A stretch of 64,000 bases of DNA from Flavobacteriales bacterium (GTDB lineage Bacteria > Bacteroidota > Bacteroidia > Flavobacteriales_F > PHOS-HE28). The DNA lies in the NCBI GenBank assembly GCA_023957375.1, contig JAMLHB010000001.1:1652245-1716244 (forward strand), given 5' to 3'. Shown here one piece after another: positions 46,067-55,959 of this stretch (the stretch's first letter is position 1; each line of letters opens with the position of its first letter). The notes below the pieces were generated by a model. It was not told the DNA's origin and did no database searches. It saw nothing but the letters and a program-made list of their open reading frames with translations. The position numbers were made by a program, and so were the translations under genes.

Positions 46067-46867
46067 TCAAGCCGCGATCATTCCCCTTTCCTTCAGCACA
46101 TCCTCGATGTGGCTGAACGTTGATAGAACCTCTGCCTTGCCATGGCGCACCACCACCGTGTGCTCGAAATGGGCGCTCGGGCTGCCGTCCCGCGTCACCA
46201 CGGTCCAGCCATCCTCCAGCTGGCTTACCTCCTTGCGGCCCATGGTCACCATCGGCTCGATGGCGATCACCATGCCTTCGTTCAGGCGGGTTCCGTGGCC
46301 GCGCCTTCCGTAGTTCGGCACTTCCGGGGCTTCGTGCAGCTTGCGCCCCACGCCGTGCCCCACCAGTTCGCGCACGATGCCGTAACCGTGGGCCTCGGCG
46401 TGCTGCTGGATGGCGAAGCCGATGTCGCCCGTGCGCTGGTTGGCCACCGCCTGGGCGATGCCCAATGCGAGGCATTCCTTGGTGACGCGCATCAGCTCAC
46501 GTGCCTCGGGTGAAACCTCGCCCACCTCGAAGGTGTATGCGCTGTCGCCGTAAAAGCCGTCCATCAGCACGCCGCAGTCCACGCTGGCCACGTCGCCTTC
46601 CTTCAGTTCGCGCTTGCCGGGCAGGCCATGGACCACTTCCTCGTTCACGCTCACCAGCAAGGTGGACGGACACCCGTAAAGGCCCTTGAAGCCGGGCATG
46701 CCTCCATTGTCGCGGATGAATTCCTCCGCCAGGCGGTCCAGCGCCGCAGTGGTCGTCCCGGGGGCGATCACGCGGGCCACTTCCGCCAAGGTTCTACCAA
46801 CAAGCAAAGAACTGTTCCTCACCAATTCCACCTCCTCCCCGCTCAATTTGTTCACCGCTTTGGTCAT
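46067..46867 (-). CDS. map: Type I methionine aminopeptidase
   Basis: This enzyme removes N-terminal methionine from new proteins. The 266 residues carry all five metal ligands in the family context: [16 protein letters not shown] (two Asp), [18 protein letters not shown] (His), AIEPMVTMG (Glu) and the final FEHTVVV (Glu). ATG 46867 is chosen because it lies one base beyond the secY stop (46869-46871) and starts at a family-like MTKAVNK; the upstream ATG would overlap secY. Confidence 0.96.
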   Translation of the reverse strand: MTKAVNKLSGEEVELVRNSSLLVGRTLAEVARVIAPGTTTAALDRLAEEFIRDNGGMPGFKGLYGCPSTLLVSVNEEVVHGLPGKRELKEGDVASVDCGVLMDGFYGDSAYTFEVGEVSPEARELMRVTKECLALGIAQAVANQRTGDIGFAIQQHAEAHGYGIVRELVGHGVGRKLHEAPEVPNYGRRGHGTRLNEGMVIAIEPMVTMGRKEVSQLEDGWTVVTRDGSPSAHFEHTVVVRHGKAEVLSTFSHIEDVLKERGMIAA

Positions 46868-46868
46868 C

Positions 46869-48197
46869 TTATCCGATCGCCCCAAAGGCTGAACTGGTCC
46901 TTCCCTTGATCCGCCCTGACTTCATCAGGCCGTCGTAATGCCTCATCAACAAATAGCTCTCGATCTGCTGCAAGGTGTCCAGCATGACGCCCACCATGAT
47001 CAGCAGCGAGGTGCCCCCGTAGAATTGCGCAAAGCCCTGTTTTACGCCGGCCATCATCACGAAGGCTGGCAGGATGGCCACCAGGCCCAGGAAGATGGAG
47101 CCCGGCAGAGTGATCCGGCTCAGCAGCTCGTCGATGTAGTTGGTGGTCTGCTTGCCCGGCTTGATCCCGGGGATGAAACCGCCGTTGCGCTTCAGGTCGT
47201 CCGAAAGTTGGTTGGGGTTCACGGTGATGGCGGTATAGAAATAGGTGAAGGCCACCACCATCAGGAACAGGAAGAGGTTGTACGAGAAGCTTTCAAAATT
47301 GGTGAAGCTCTGCAGCCACATCGGCGGGTTGCCTTCGAAGATCGGCATTTGCGCGATGTACATGGGCACCAGCACAATGGCCTGGGCGAAAATGATGGGC
47401 ATCACCCCGGCAGCGTTCACCTTCAAGGGGATGTAGTTGCGCACCCCGCCGTATTGCTTGTTGCCCTGTACACGTTTGGCAAACTGCACGGGTATGCGCC
47501 GCGTACCCTGCACGAGCATCACGTTCAAGGCGATGATCGCCAACCAGATCACCAGTTCCACCAATACCGCCACCATGCCGCCCCCTCCGCTGGTGCGGCC
47601 GATGAACTCCTGCAGGAAGGCCTGCGGCAGCCCGGCGACGATGCCGATCATGATCAACAGGGAGATCCCGTTGCCGAGACCGCGCTCGGTGATGCGTTCA
47701 CCCAGCCACATCACGAAGAGCGTACCCACGGTGAGGATGACGATGCTGGTGAACATCCAGAACTGGCCTTCGGGCCGTGCCTCGGCGTCCACATAGGTAA
47801 GCAGGTAGCCCGGTGCCTGGAAGACACAGATGGCAATGGTCATGTAGCGGGTCCACTGGTTGATCTTCCTTCGGCCGCTTTCCTCCTTCTGCATCTTCTG
47901 CACCAAGGGCACGGCAATGCCGGCCAGCTGCATGATGATGCTGGCACTGATGTACGGCATCACCCCCAACGCGAAGATGCTGGCCCGGGTGAAGGCCCCC
48001 CCGGTGAAGATGCTCAGCAGGTCCACCAGGCCGGAGCCTGCGCCCGTCGAGCTCCCCAAGCGGGTGCCGTCAACCCCGGGGAGGGCAATGAAACTTCCGA
48101 TCCGGAACACCAGCAACAAGCCCAAGGTGATCAGGATGCGGTTGCGCAGCTCCTCGATCCGCCAGATGTTCTTGATCGTTTCGATGAAGTTCTTCAT
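46869..48197 (-). CDS. secY: Protein translocase subunit SecY
   Basis: SecY forms the channel of the general secretion pathway in the inner membrane. The 442 residues have ten hydrophobic segments, for example ILITLGLLLVFRIGSFIALP, and the conserved loops SPF-like IFALGVMPYISASIIMQLAG and TRRIPVQFAKRVQG. The plug and cytosolic loop regions look normal. Its start overlaps the rplO stop by four bases. adk is absent between secY and map, as in other Bacteroidota. Confidence 0.98.
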   Translation of the reverse strand: MKNFIETIKNIWRIEELRNRILITLGLLLVFRIGSFIALPGVDGTRLGSSTGAGSGLVDLLSIFTGGAFTRASIFALGVMPYISASIIMQLAGIAVPLVQKMQKEESGRRKINQWTRYMTIAICVFQAPGYLLTYVDAEARPEGQFWMFTSIVILTVGTLFVMWLGERITERGLGNGISLLIMIGIVAGLPQAFLQEFIGRTSGGGGMVAVLVELVIWLAIIALNVMLVQGTRRIPVQFAKRVQGNKQYGGVRNYIPLKVNAAGVMPIIFAQAIVLVPMYIAQMPIFEGNPPMWLQSFTNFESFSYNLFLFLMVVAFTYFYTAITVNPNQLSDDLKRNGGFIPGIKPGKQTTNYIDELLSRITLPGSIFLGLVAILPAFVMMAGVKQGFAQFYGGTSLLIMVGVMLDTLQQIESYLLMRHYDGLMKSGRIKGRTSSAFGAIG

Positions 48198-48655
48198 CCC
48201 CGGGTATCAACTAGTTCGGTTTTGCCTCCCTTGGCCTCAATGGCCGCCTTGGCCGCGGCGCTGAACGCATGGGCCTTCACCTCAATGGCTCCCTTTACCT
48301 CTCCGCGGCCCAGCACCTTCACCAGGTCCTTGCGGGACACCAGTCCGTTGCTGCGCATGGCCTCGATGTCCACCACTGTGATGCCCGCCTTGTCGGCCAA
48401 GGCCTGCACGGCATCCAGGTTGATACCCTTGTAGGCCACGCGGGTGGGGTTGGTGAAGCCGAACTTGGGCAGGCGCCGCACCAAAGGGGTTTGGCCGCCT
48501 TCAAAGCCGCGCCGCACGTTGTACCCCGTAGCCGATTTCTGGCCCTTGTGGCCCTTGCCGGCGGTGCCACCATGCCCGCTTCCCTGGCCCCTGCCAAGGC
48601 GCTTGTTCGTTTTCACCGCTCCTTTGGCGGGCTTCAATTTGCTCAGGTCCTCCAT
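48194..48655 (-). CDS. rplO: 50S ribosomal protein L15
   Basis: L15 is a late-assembly 50S protein. The 153 residues start MEDLSKLKPAKGAVKTNKRL, then the glycine-rich GRGQGSGHGGTAGKGHKGQK, which threads into 23S rRNA, and a C-terminal globular part with VKAHAFSAAAKAAIEAKGG. It overlaps secY by four bases and follows rpmD at 21 bases. Confidence 0.97.
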   Translation of the reverse strand: MEDLSKLKPAKGAVKTNKRLGRGQGSGHGGTAGKGHKGQKSATGYNVRRGFEGGQTPLVRRLPKFGFTNPTRVAYKGINLDAVQALADKAGITVVDIEAMRSNGLVSRKDLVKVLGRGEVKGAIEVKAHAFSAAAKAAIEAKGGKTELVDTRG

Positions 48656-48676
48656 CGCTATTTCTTGTTTTCAGGC

Positions 48677-48856
48677 TTACCCCTGGGATACCGACAACAA
48701 ATGCTTCACCTTGGCTACCATGCCGCGCACCTGCGGCGTGGCCTCTAGTTCGTTCTTCTTGCCGATGCGGCCCAAGCCCAAGGCGCGCAACGTGTCCTTT
48801 TGCGGCTTGGGGCACTTGATCTGGCTCCGGGTCTGCGTGATGATGATCTTGCTCAT
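48677..48856 (-). CDS. rpmD: 50S ribosomal protein L30
   Basis: A 59-residue protein, MSKIIITQTRSQIKCPKPQK through LRALGLGRIGKKNELEATPQ to VKHLLSVSQG. This is the normal bacterial length and pattern, in the normal place between rpsE and rplO. The start ATG is at 48854-48856 and the TAA at 48677-48679. Confidence 0.95.
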   Translation of the reverse strand: MSKIIITQTRSQIKCPKPQKDTLRALGLGRIGKKNELEATPQVRGMVAKVKHLLSVSQG

Positions 48857-48893
48857 TGCTTGGTCCGCCCATATCCCGGCGGTAACAGGTTCC

Positions 48894-49412
48894 TTATCCG
48901 TTGAACACTTTTTCCAATTCCACTCCCCGCTGGCGCGCCACGGCCGAAGCGTCGCGCATGTTGGCCAAGGCTTGGATGGTGGCCTTCACCACGTTCTGGG
49001 GGTTGCTGGACCCTTTGCTCTTGGCCAATACGTCGGTGATACCGGCCGATTCCAGCACGGCGCGCATGGAACCTCCTGCGATCACGCCCGTGCCGTTCGC
49101 CGCCGGTTTCAGCAGCACCTTGGCCCCGGCATAACGGCCTTCCTGCACATGCGGCACGGTGCCATGGCGCAGCGGTACGCGCACCAAATTCTTCTTGGCA
49201 TCATCGATGCCCTTGGCAATGGCTTCCTGCACTTCCTTGGATTTGCCCAGGCCGTGGCCCACTACCCCATTGCCGTCGCCCACCACCACGGTGGCCGCAA
49301 AAGTGAACGTGCGCCCGCCCTTGGTCACTTTGGTCACCCGGTTGAGGTTCACCACCGTGTCCTTGAGCTCCAGGTCGCTGCTCTTGACCGATTGGATCTT
49401 GTTGTTTGACAT
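48894..49412 (-). CDS. rpsE: 30S ribosomal protein S5
   Basis: S5 contributes to decoding accuracy and mRNA unwinding. The 172 residues include the double-stranded RNA-binding part [40 protein letters not shown] and the C-terminal [20 protein letters not shown] 49412 is preferred, giving [18 protein letters not shown]; the ATG six codons upstream overlaps the end of rplR. Confidence 0.97.
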   Translation of the reverse strand: MSNNKIQSVKSSDLELKDTVVNLNRVTKVTKGGRTFTFAATVVVGDGNGVVGHGLGKSKEVQEAIAKGIDDAKKNLVRVPLRHGTVPHVQEGRYAGAKVLLKPAANGTGVIAGGSMRAVLESAGITDVLAKSKGSSNPQNVVKATIQALANMRDASAVARQRGVELEKVFNG

Positions 49413-49426
49413 GCTGCGTCGTTCGT

Positions 49427-49780
49427 TCAAAAGTTAAGGCCGCCTTCACGTGCTGCATCGGCCAAGGCCTTCACACGTCCGTGGTACAGGTATCCATTGC
49501 GGTCGAACACCACGCGTTCGATACCGGCCGACTTGGCTTTCTCGGCCAAGGCCTTGCCCACCAGTTTGGCCTGTTCCATGCCGGAGGCACCATGGGCGCC
49601 CTTGTCCTTCAGGCTGGAGAGGCTCACCAAGGTGTGGCCCTGCTCGTCGTCAACCAACTGGGCGTAAATGTCCTTGTTGCTGCGGAACACGGTGAGCCGT
49701 GGGCGCTCTGCCGTGCCATGGACGGTACGGCGGATGCTCGTTTTGATGCGTGCGCGGCGCGCGGTCTTGTCGAATGCCAT
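49427..49780 (-). CDS. rplR: 50S ribosomal protein L18
   Basis: L18 binds 5S rRNA together with L5. The 117 residues include [39 protein letters not shown] and the end [14 protein letters not shown]. The start MAFDKTARR at 49780 is chosen over the ATG two codons upstream. The gap to rplF is nine bases. Confidence 0.96.
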   Translation of the reverse strand: MAFDKTARRARIKTSIRRTVHGTAERPRLTVFRSNKDIYAQLVDDEQGHTLVSLSSLKDKGAHGASGMEQAKLVGKALAEKAKSAGIERVVFDRNGYLYHGRVKALADAAREGGLNF

Positions 49781-49789
49781 TGTCAACTG

Positions 49790-50344
49790 TTATTTGCCTG
49801 CTGCCTTGCCGGCCTTGCGGCGAACGGTTTCACCCATGAAACGGATACCCTTGCCCTTGTATGGCTCGGGCTTGCGAAGGCTGCGGATCTTGGCTGCCAC
49901 GGCGCCCAATACCTGCTTGTCCACGCTTTCCAAGGTCACCACGGGCGCCTTGCCTTTTTCCTGCACCGCAGAAACGGTCACTTCCTTGGGCAGTTCCATG
50001 ACGACGTTGTGCGAGAAGCCCAGGGACAAGTGCAATTGCTGCCCCTTGGTGGTGGCGCGGTAACCTACGCCCACCAGCTCTTGCTCGGTCTTGTACCCCT
50101 TGGTCACGCCTTCCACCATGTTTGCCACCAGGGCACGGTACAAGCCGTGCATGGAGCGGTGGTGCTTGAGGTCGGTGGGGCGTGCGAAGGTGATCTTCCC
50201 ATCCTCGATGGTCACCTTGATGGCCGGGTCCAGGGTTTGCGTCAAAGTGCCCTTGGGACCTTTCACGGTCACCACGTTCTTGTCGCTCACCTGCACCTCC
50301 ACGCCTTTGGGAAGTTCGATCGGTTCTTTTCCTATGCGGCTCAT
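49790..50344 (-). CDS. rplF: 50S ribosomal protein L6
   Basis: L6 sits near the factor-binding site of the 50S subunit. The 184 residues show the two L6 repeats, with MSRIGKEPIELPKGVEVQVS at the start and the signature PEPYKGKGIRF at about residues 155-165. The C-terminus is basic. It is 14 bases after rpsH. Confidence 0.97.
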   Translation of the reverse strand: MSRIGKEPIELPKGVEVQVSDKNVVTVKGPKGTLTQTLDPAIKVTIEDGKITFARPTDLKHHRSMHGLYRALVANMVEGVTKGYKTEQELVGVGYRATTKGQQLHLSLGFSHNVVMELPKEVTVSAVQEKGKAPVVTLESVDKQVLGAVAAKIRSLRKPEPYKGKGIRFMGETVRRKAGKAAGK

Positions 50345-50358
50345 TGTATTCTCCTTGC

Positions 50359-50754
50359 TTAGCTGACGTAGCAGACCACTTCACCGCCCACACCGAGGGT
50401 GCGCGCCTCCTTGTCGGTGATCACGCCCTTGCTGGTGCTGATGATGGCCACACCCATTCCGTTGAGCACGCGGGGCAGTTCATTCGCATTGGCATATCGG
50501 CGCAGCCCGGGCGAGCTTACCCGCGTGATCTCGCGGATGGCGCTGCGTTGGCCGGGGCCGTATTTGAGGGCGATCTTGATCACGCCCTGCTTCCCGTCCT
50601 CCTCCATTTTGTAGCTGAGGATGTACCCCTTGTCGAAGAGGATGCGGGTGATGTCCTTCTTGAGCCCGCTGGCGGGGATGGACACCACTTTCTTGCGCGC
50701 CATGATGGCGTTGCGCAAACGGGTGAGGTAGTCGGCGATGGGATCGGTTGTCAT
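50359..50754 (-). CDS. rpsH: 30S ribosomal protein S8
   Basis: S8 binds the central domain of 16S rRNA and in some bacteria regulates the spc operon. The 131 residues include [20 protein letters not shown], and the C-terminal [20 protein letters not shown] has the family S-T-S-(K/R)-G loop. Two ATG codons are adjacent (50757 and 50754); the second gives the usual MTTDP start. Confidence 0.97.
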   Translation of the reverse strand: MTTDPIADYLTRLRNAIMARKKVVSIPASGLKKDITRILFDKGYILSYKMEEDGKQGVIKIALKYGPGQRSAIREITRVSSPGLRRYANANELPRVLNGMGVAIISTSKGVITDKEARTLGVGGEVVCYVS

Positions 50755-50796
50755 CATTCTTTTTATTGGCGCACGTGCTCTGCTGCTTTGCGCTTG

Positions 50797-51066
50797 TTAC
50801 CAACTGGCTTTGGTCACTCCCGGGATCTTGCCTTCCAAGGCCAGGGTGCGGAAGGTGTTGCGGCTGATGCCGAAGATCCGGATGTATCCCTTGGGGCGGC
50901 CGGTGATCTGGCAGCGGTTGTGCATGCGCACCTTGCTGCTGTTGGCCGGGAGCTGCTGCAGGGCGTCCCAGTTGCCGGCGGCCTTCAGCGCGGCCCGTTT
51001 GGCCGCGTACTTCTCCACCATCTTGGCGCGCTTGCGATCGCGGGCCTTCATCGATTCTTTCGCCAT
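50797..51066 (-). CDS. rpsN: 30S ribosomal protein S14, zinc-free form
   Basis: S14 is a head protein near the A site. The 89-residue length and the single Cys in [15 protein letters not shown] show the long, zinc-independent type without CxxC pairs. It starts [20 protein letters not shown] and ends [11 protein letters not shown]. It lies between rplE and rpsH in the usual order. Confidence 0.97.
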   Translation of the reverse strand: MAKESMKARDRKRAKMVEKYAAKRAALKAAGNWDALQQLPANSSKVRMHNRCQITGRPKGYIRIFGISRNTFRTLALEGKIPGVTKASW

Positions 51067-51096
51067 TCTCTGTCCTGTTGGGGTGCCTTGGTGATC

Positions 51097-51648
51097 TTAC
51101 TTGGTAAAGGGGAAGCCGAACGCGGCCAGCAGGGCCTTGGCTTCCTCGTCGGTCTTGGCAGTGGTCACCAAGGTGATGTCCATGCCATGGATGCGCGGGG
51201 TCTTGTCGATGTCGATCTCGGGGAAAATGATGTGTTCCTTCACCCCGAAGGTGAAGTTGCCGCGGCCGTCGAAGCCCGAGGCCTTCACGCCGTGGAAGTC
51301 GCGCGTGCGGGGCAGGGCCACCGAGATCAGGCGGTCCAGGAAGTCGTACATCCGCTCACCGCGCAGGGTGACACGGGCCCCAATGGGCATGCCCTTGCGC
51401 AGCTTGAAGTTGCTGATGTCCTTGCGGGAGTGGGTGGCCTGTGCCTTTTGCCCGCTGATCTGGCTCATTTCCTCCACGGCCGTGTCCACGATCTTCTTGT
51501 CGCCCACGGCGGAGCCGAGGCCCTGGTTCAGGGCGATCTTCACCAAGCGCGGCACTTGCATGGAACTCTTGTACTTGAATTCCTTCTGAAGACCGGGGAC
51601 CACCTCCTTGAGGTACTTCTCCCGCATGCGGGGTGCGTAGGTGCTCAT
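51097..51648 (-). CDS. rplE: 50S ribosomal protein L5
   Basis: L5 anchors 5S rRNA and contacts the P-site tRNA. The 183 residues show [39 protein letters not shown] and the C-terminal FGFPFTK. ATG 51648 overlaps the rplX stop by four bases, which suggests coupled translation. Confidence 0.97.
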   Translation of the reverse strand: MSTYAPRMREKYLKEVVPGLQKEFKYKSSMQVPRLVKIALNQGLGSAVGDKKIVDTAVEEMSQISGQKAQATHSRKDISNFKLRKGMPIGARVTLRGERMYDFLDRLISVALPRTRDFHGVKASGFDGRGNFTFGVKEHIIFPEIDIDKTPRIHGMDITLVTTAKTDEEAKALLAAFGFPFTK

Positions 51649-51977
51649 TTTTTCGCGGTGGTTTTGCTGTTGTTCGATTTCACGTAGCGCTCCAGCTTGC
51701 CATCCTTGCCGGGTTTGCGCCCTACACGCCCGGGCACGCCCGTTTTGGCATCGATCAGCATCAGGTTGCTGATGTGGATGGGGCCTTCCTTTTCCACGAT
51801 GCCGCCCTGGGGCAGTGCCGTGGTGGGCTTGCTGTGCTTCTTGTTCAACCGCAGGCCTTCCACTACGGCCGTGCCGCTCTTGCGGTCCACGCCGAGCACC
51901 CGGCCCTGCTTGGTGCGGTCTTCACCGGCCAACACCTTCACGATGTCGCCTTTCTTGATGTGTGTCTTCTTCTGCAT
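51645..51977 (-). CDS. rplX: 50S ribosomal protein L24
   Basis: L24 starts 50S assembly and lies near the tunnel exit. The 110 residues have the KOW motif [20 protein letters not shown], then [13 protein letters not shown] and the basic C-terminus. ATG 51977 gives the usual [11 protein letters not shown]; the ATG five codons upstream is a less likely start. Confidence 0.96.
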   Translation of the reverse strand: MQKKTHIKKGDIVKVLAGEDRTKQGRVLGVDRKSGTAVVEGLRLNKKHSKPTTALPQGGIVEKEGPIHISNLMLIDAKTGVPGRVGRKPGKDGKLERYVKSNNSKTTAKK

Positions 51978-52017
51978 CTGTTCCGGCGGCACTACCTGTA
52001 CCGCCCCGGCTTTGTTC

Positions 52018-52386
52018 CTAAAGCACTTCGGGTGCCAGTGAGATGATCTTCATGAATTTCTTTTCGCGGAGCTCGCGGGCCACCGGCCCGAAAATGCGCG
52101 TGCCTTTCATTTCGCCGGCACCGTCCAGCAGCACCACCGCATTGTCGTCGAAGCGGATGTAGCTGCCGTCCTTCCGGCGGGTCTCCTTCCTGGTGCGCAC
52201 CACCACGGCCTTGCTCACGCTTCCCTTCTTGGTGCCGCCGTTGGGCATGGCGTTCTTCACGGACACCACCACGGTGTCGCCAATGCGGGCGTAGCGGCGC
52301 TTGGTTCCGCCCAGTACACGGATCACGAGCACCTCGCGGGCGCCGCTGTTGTCGGCCACTGTGAGCCGGGATTCCTGTTGGATCAT
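52018..52386 (-). CDS. rplN: 50S ribosomal protein L14
   Basis: L14 forms an intersubunit bridge. The 122 residues are normal: [40 protein letters not shown], and the end [10 protein letters not shown]. It follows rpsQ at 15 bases. Confidence 0.98.
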   Translation of the reverse strand: MIQQESRLTVADNSGAREVLVIRVLGGTKRRYARIGDTVVVSVKNAMPNGGTKKGSVSKAVVVRTRKETRRKDGSYIRFDDNAVVLLDGAGEMKGTRIFGPVARELREKKFMKIISLAPEVL

Positions 52387-52401
52387 CGTTCTTCCTGGTT
52401 C

Positions 52402-52692
52402 TTACTTGGCGCGTTCGACCACTTCCACCAAGCGCCAGCGCTTGGTTTTGCTCATGGGGCGGGTTTCCGCGATGCGGACCGTATCGCCCACATGGGCATC
52501 CCCGTTTTCATCGTGGGCCATGAACTTGCTGGTGCGCTTGATGAACTTGCCGTACTTGGCGTGCTTCACCCTCCGCTCCACGGTCACGGTGATGCTCTTG
52601 TCCATCTTGTCGCTGCTGACAATGCCCACGCGCTCCTTGCGCAGGCTCCTGACCAAGGCGGTTGGGGTGGTTTCTGTGCTTTCGGTGCTCAT
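52402..52692 (-). CDS. rpsQ: 30S ribosomal protein S17
   Basis: S17 is an OB-fold early-assembly protein. The 96 residues include [39 protein letters not shown] and [20 protein letters not shown]. The N-terminus has about ten extra Thr/Glu residues ([12 protein letters not shown]). It overlaps rpmC by four bases. Confidence 0.97.
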   Translation of the reverse strand: MSTESTETTPTALVRSLRKERVGIVSSDKMDKSITVTVERRVKHAKYGKFIKRTSKFMAHDENGDAHVGDTVRIAETRPMSKTKRWRLVEVVERAK

Positions 52693-52901
52693 GCTTGGGC
52701 GGTGTTGGCGATCTGGCGGCGGCGCACTTCGGTCAGTACCCGGGCCACGATCTTGCGGTGTGTCCGCAAGCGGGCCGGGCTTTCCACCGGGCTTACCGCA
52801 TGGTTGAAGCGAAGGGTGTTCAGGGTTTCCCGTTCGCTTTGCAGCTTGTCCTGCAGCTCCAGGTCCGTCAGGTCCTTCAAGGTGTCTTGTTTCTTCTTCA
52901 T
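52689..52901 (-). CDS. rpmC: 50S ribosomal protein L29
   Basis: L29 is a two-helix protein by the tunnel exit that helps dock trigger factor and SRP. The 70 residues include [20 protein letters not shown] and the conserved [17 protein letters not shown]. It is 12 bases after rplP and overlaps rpsQ by four bases. Confidence 0.96.
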   Translation of the reverse strand: MKKKQDTLKDLTDLELQDKLQSERETLNTLRFNHAVSPVESPARLRTHRKIVARVLTEVRRRQIANTAQA

Positions 52902-52913
52902 CTGGCCTGCTGA

Positions 52914-53333
52914 TTAGGCGTCAAGGTCTTCGCGCGTCACGAACTTGGTGCGGATCGGCAATTTCTGTGCGGCCAGTCGCAATGCTTCCCGGGCGGTTTC
53001 CACGGGCACGCCGTCGATCTCGAAAATGATCCGCCCGGCACGCGTCACGGCCACCCAGTGGTCCAGGGAGCCTTTGCCTTTCCCCATCCGCACTTCGGCG
53101 GGCTTGGTGGTCACGGGCTTGTCCGGGAACACTTTGATCCACACTTGTCCTTCCCGCTTCATTTGGCGGGTGAGCGCCACACGGGCGGCCTCGATCTGGC
53201 GTGAAGTGAGCCATACGCTCTCCATGGCCTTGAGGCCATAGGAACCCAGGGCCACGCGATGGCCCCGTTGGGACTCGCCCTTCATGCGCCCCTTGTGCAT
53301 ATTGCGGCGCCGACTGCGCTTGGGTTGCAACAT
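52914..53333 (-). CDS. rplP: 50S ribosomal protein L16
   Basis: L16 organises the A-site region of the 50S subunit. The 139 residues include [40 protein letters not shown] and [20 protein letters not shown]. It is two bases after rpsC. Confidence 0.98.
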   Translation of the reverse strand: MLQPKRSRRRNMHKGRMKGESQRGHRVALGSYGLKAMESVWLTSRQIEAARVALTRQMKREGQVWIKVFPDKPVTTKPAEVRMGKGKGSLDHWVAVTRAGRIIFEIDGVPVETAREALRLAAQKLPIRTKFVTREDLDA

Positions 53334-53335
53334 GA

Positions 53336-54106
53336 TTATTGGTTGTTTGTCCGGTTAGCTCCACGATTTCCTCCCCCGCGGCGTTCCCCGCCACCACGGC
53401 GCTCGCGCCGTTCGCCTCCGCCGGTGCCGCGCATGCCCGAGGGGCCCTTCACCTGACCCTGGTTAGGGCTCAGGTCGCGCTTGCCGTACACCTCCCCGCG
53501 CATGATCCAGCACTTCACCCCGATGCGGCCCATCTTGGTGTGGGCTTCGCTGATGGCGAAGTCGATGTCGGCGCGAAGGGTGTGCAACGGCACACGGCCT
53601 TCATGGTACTTCTCGGTGCGGGCGATCTCCGCTCCGTTCAGCCGGCCGCTCACCTGCACCCGGACGCCTTCGGCACCCATGCGCATCGTGCTGGCCATGC
53701 TCATCTTCATGGCGCGCCGGAAGCTGATCCGGCCCTCCAGCTGGCGGGCAATGCTGTCTGCCACCAAGCGTGCGTCCAGTTCGGGCCGCTTGATCTCGAA
53801 GATGTTGATCTGCACGTCCTTGCCGGTGAACTTCTTGAGCTCCTCACGCAGCTTGTCCACTTCGCTGCCGCCGCGGCCGATGATGACCCCGGGGCGTGCG
53901 GTGTTGATGGTCACGGTGACCAGTTTCAGGGTGCGCTCGATGATGATCCGCGACACGCTGGCCTTCTTCAGGCGGGCCATCAGGTACTGGCGGATCTTTT
54001 CATCCTCCACCAGCTTGTCGGCGTAGTTGTCGCCGCCGTACCAGTTGCTGTCCCAGCCTTTCACCAGGCCCAGGCGTATGCCGATCGGGTGTGTTTTCTG
54101 TCCCAT
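53336..54106 (-). CDS. rpsC: 30S ribosomal protein S3
   Basis: S3 shapes the mRNA entry channel. The 256 residues have [20 protein letters not shown], the KH domain segment [20 protein letters not shown], and the S3 C-terminal domain with [18 protein letters not shown]. The last 30 or so residues are a Gly/Arg-rich tail ([19 protein letters not shown]), probably disordered and RNA-binding. One base separates it from rplV. Confidence 0.97.
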   Translation of the reverse strand: MGQKTHPIGIRLGLVKGWDSNWYGGDNYADKLVEDEKIRQYLMARLKKASVSRIIIERTLKLVTVTINTARPGVIIGRGGSEVDKLREELKKFTGKDVQINIFEIKRPELDARLVADSIARQLEGRISFRRAMKMSMASTMRMGAEGVRVQVSGRLNGAEIARTEKYHEGRVPLHTLRADIDFAISEAHTKMGRIGVKCWIMRGEVYGKRDLSPNQGQVKGPSGMRGTGGGERRERRGGGERRGGGNRGANRTNNQ

Positions 54107-54526
54107 TTATGCGTTGTTCTCGGCGGTTTCGTCAGGGGCGGCATCCACGATCAGGGTGACGTGGTTGCTGCGCTTCACCATGCGGTAGGCACGGCCTTGC
54201 GGGGCGGGCAGCATGCGCTTGAGCCCCGTGCTCTCGTCCACCATCACGGTTTTTACCACCAGCTTGGTGTCACCGGCCTTGCGCCCTTCGTGCTTGGCCT
54301 CCCAGTTGGCAATGGCGCTCAGCAGCAACTTCTCCATCGGCTTGCTGGCATGGCGGGTGCTGTAGCGCAGCAGGCCCAGGGCACGCTCCACTTCCACGCC
54401 CCGGATGATGTCCGCCACCTGGCGCATCTTCCTGGGGCTGGTGGGCACCTTCCTCAGGCTGGCCACCGCCACGGCCTTCTTGGCCTCCTTGCGCTTTTCA
54501 GCGGCTATTCTCTTGCGCGATCCCAT
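54107..54526 (-). CDS. rplV: 50S ribosomal protein L22
   Basis: L22 lines the nascent-peptide tunnel; its loop is where macrolide resistance changes arise. The 139 residues include [20 protein letters not shown] and the loop region [20 protein letters not shown]. An Ala/Lys-rich N-terminal stretch of about 25 residues precedes the core. One base separates it from rpsS. Confidence 0.97.
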   Translation of the reverse strand: MGSRKRIAAEKRKEAKKAVAVASLRKVPTSPRKMRQVADIIRGVEVERALGLLRYSTRHASKPMEKLLLSAIANWEAKHEGRKAGDTKLVVKTVMVDESTGLKRMLPAPQGRAYRMVKRSNHVTLIVDAAPDETAENNA

Positions 54527-54527
54527 G

Positions 54528-54797
54528 TTACTTCTTGTTGTTGCCGGTGTGGCCGCGGAAGATGCGCGTTGGCGCGAACTCGCCCAGCTTGTGCCCCACC
54601 ATGTTCTCGGTGACGTACACCGGAATGAACTTGTTCCCGTTGTGCACCGCGAAGGTGAGCCCCACGAAATCGGGCGTGATCGTGCTGGCCCTGGACCAGG
54701 TTTTCAGCACGGCTTTCTTTCCACCTTGCTGGATGTCGGCTACCCGCTTGGCCAGCTTGTAGTGGACAAAGGGAGGTTTCTTCAGTGAACGGCTCAT
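54528..54797 (-). CDS. rpsS: 30S ribosomal protein S19
   Basis: S19 forms a complex with S13 in the 30S head. The 89 residues run [40 protein letters not shown] and [20 protein letters not shown]. It is 14 bases after rplB. Confidence 0.98.
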   Translation of the reverse strand: MSRSLKKPPFVHYKLAKRVADIQQGGKKAVLKTWSRASTITPDFVGLTFAVHNGNKFIPVYVTENMVGHKLGEFAPTRIFRGHTGNNKK

Positions 54798-54811
54798 CTG
54801 CTATCTGTTGA

Positions 54812-55645
54812 TCAGGCCTTCTTCTTGGCCCGCTGTACAATGAACTTGTTGGACAGGCGCTTGGGTGCGCGCGTTTTCTTGCCCTTGGCCAGCAATCCCT
54901 TGCGGCTGCGCGGGTGCCCGCCCGAGGCACGGCCTTCGCCGCCGCCCATCGGGTGGTCCACCGGGTTCATCGCCACCGGGCGGGTGCGGGGGCGGCGCCC
55001 CATCCAGCGCGTGCGGCCGGCTTTGCCGCTGCGTTGCAGCATGTGCTCGGCATTGCCCACCACGCCAACGGTGGCCATGCAGGAAACCAGTACCATGCGC
55101 ACTTCGCCGCTGGGCATTTTCAAGGTGGCATAACGCCCTTCGCGGGCGTTGAGCTGTGCAAAGGTGCCTGCGCTTCGGGCGAAGGAGCCGCCCTTGCCGG
55201 GCTGCAGCTCCACATTGTGCACCAAGGTGCCCAAGGGGATCTCGCTCAGCGGCAGCGCATTGCCCACTTCGGGGGGCGCTCCGGTACCGCTGATGATCGA
55301 TTGGCCGACCTTCAGGCCGCCCGGGGCCAGGATGTAGCGCTTCTCCCCGTCGGGGTACTGCACCAGGGCGATGTTGGCGCTGCGGTTCGGGTCGTACTCG
55401 ATGGTCTTCACCGTGCCGCTGATGCCGGCCTTGTCGCGCTTGGTATCGATCAAGCGGTAGCGCTGCTTATGGCCTCCGCCAATGTAGCGCATGGTCATCT
55501 TACCGCTGTTGTTGCGGCCACCGCTCTTGGCTACCCGGCCGCGCAGCAGGCTGCGCTCGGGGGCCTCGCCCGTGATGTCCTTGAAATCCACGGCCACCTT
55601 GTGGCGGGTGCCGGCGGTAACAGGGTTTATTTTACGGATTCCCAT
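54812..55645 (-). CDS. rplB: 50S ribosomal protein L2
   Basis: L2 is needed for subunit joining and peptidyl-transferase activity. The 277 residues include [40 protein letters not shown], and the conserved [20 protein letters not shown] that contains the essential His. ATG 55645 is the family start; the frame is open to 55729 but that part overlaps rplW. Confidence 0.98.
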   Translation of the reverse strand: MGIRKINPVTAGTRHKVAVDFKDITGEAPERSLLRGRVAKSGGRNNSGKMTMRYIGGGHKQRYRLIDTKRDKAGISGTVKTIEYDPNRSANIALVQYPDGEKRYILAPGGLKVGQSIISGTGAPPEVGNALPLSEIPLGTLVHNVELQPGKGGSFARSAGTFAQLNAREGRYATLKMPSGEVRMVLVSCMATVGVVGNAEHMLQRSGKAGRTRWMGRRPRTRPVAMNPVDHPMGGGEGRASGGHPRSRKGLLAKGKKTRAPKRLSNKFIVQRAKKKA

Positions 55646-55665
55646 GATCTGTTCTTCTTCGGGGA

Positions 55666-55959
55666 TCAGAGATTGCTGTACAGGTCGATCGTTTCGCCTT
55701 CCGCCAAGGTGACGATGGCCTTCTTCCACGTGCTGGTGCTGCCGCGGAGGATGTTGCTCTTGGTGTAGCGCGTGCGCTCCTTGCCGCGCACGATCATCGT
55801 GCGCACACCGGTCACTTTTACGTTGAACTGTTGCTCCACCGCGCTGCGGATCTCAACCTTGTTGCTGCGGCGGTCCACCACGAACCCGTAACGGCCCTCC
55901 TTCTCGCTTTGGGCCGTCATCTTTTCGGTGATGAGGGGACGGATGATGATCCTGCTCAT
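55666..55959 (-). CDS. rplW: 50S ribosomal protein L23
   Basis: L23 sits at the tunnel exit and docks trigger factor and SRP. The 97 residues include [40 protein letters not shown] and [19 protein letters not shown]. Its start overlaps the rplD stop by four bases. Confidence 0.97.
   Translation of the reverse strand: MSRIIIRPLITEKMTAQSEKEGRYGFVVDRRSNKVEIRSAVEQQFNVKVTGVRTMIVRGKERTRYTKSNILRGSTSTWKKAIVTLAEGETIDLYSNL

Noticed and set aside
46938..48434. 498-codon plus-strand frame across secY and rplO
   Set aside because: His/Gln/Asp-rich antisense shadow of secY and rplO.
53339..54613. 424-codon plus-strand frame across rpsC and rplV
   Set aside because: Antisense of highly conserved ribosomal genes; no independent support.
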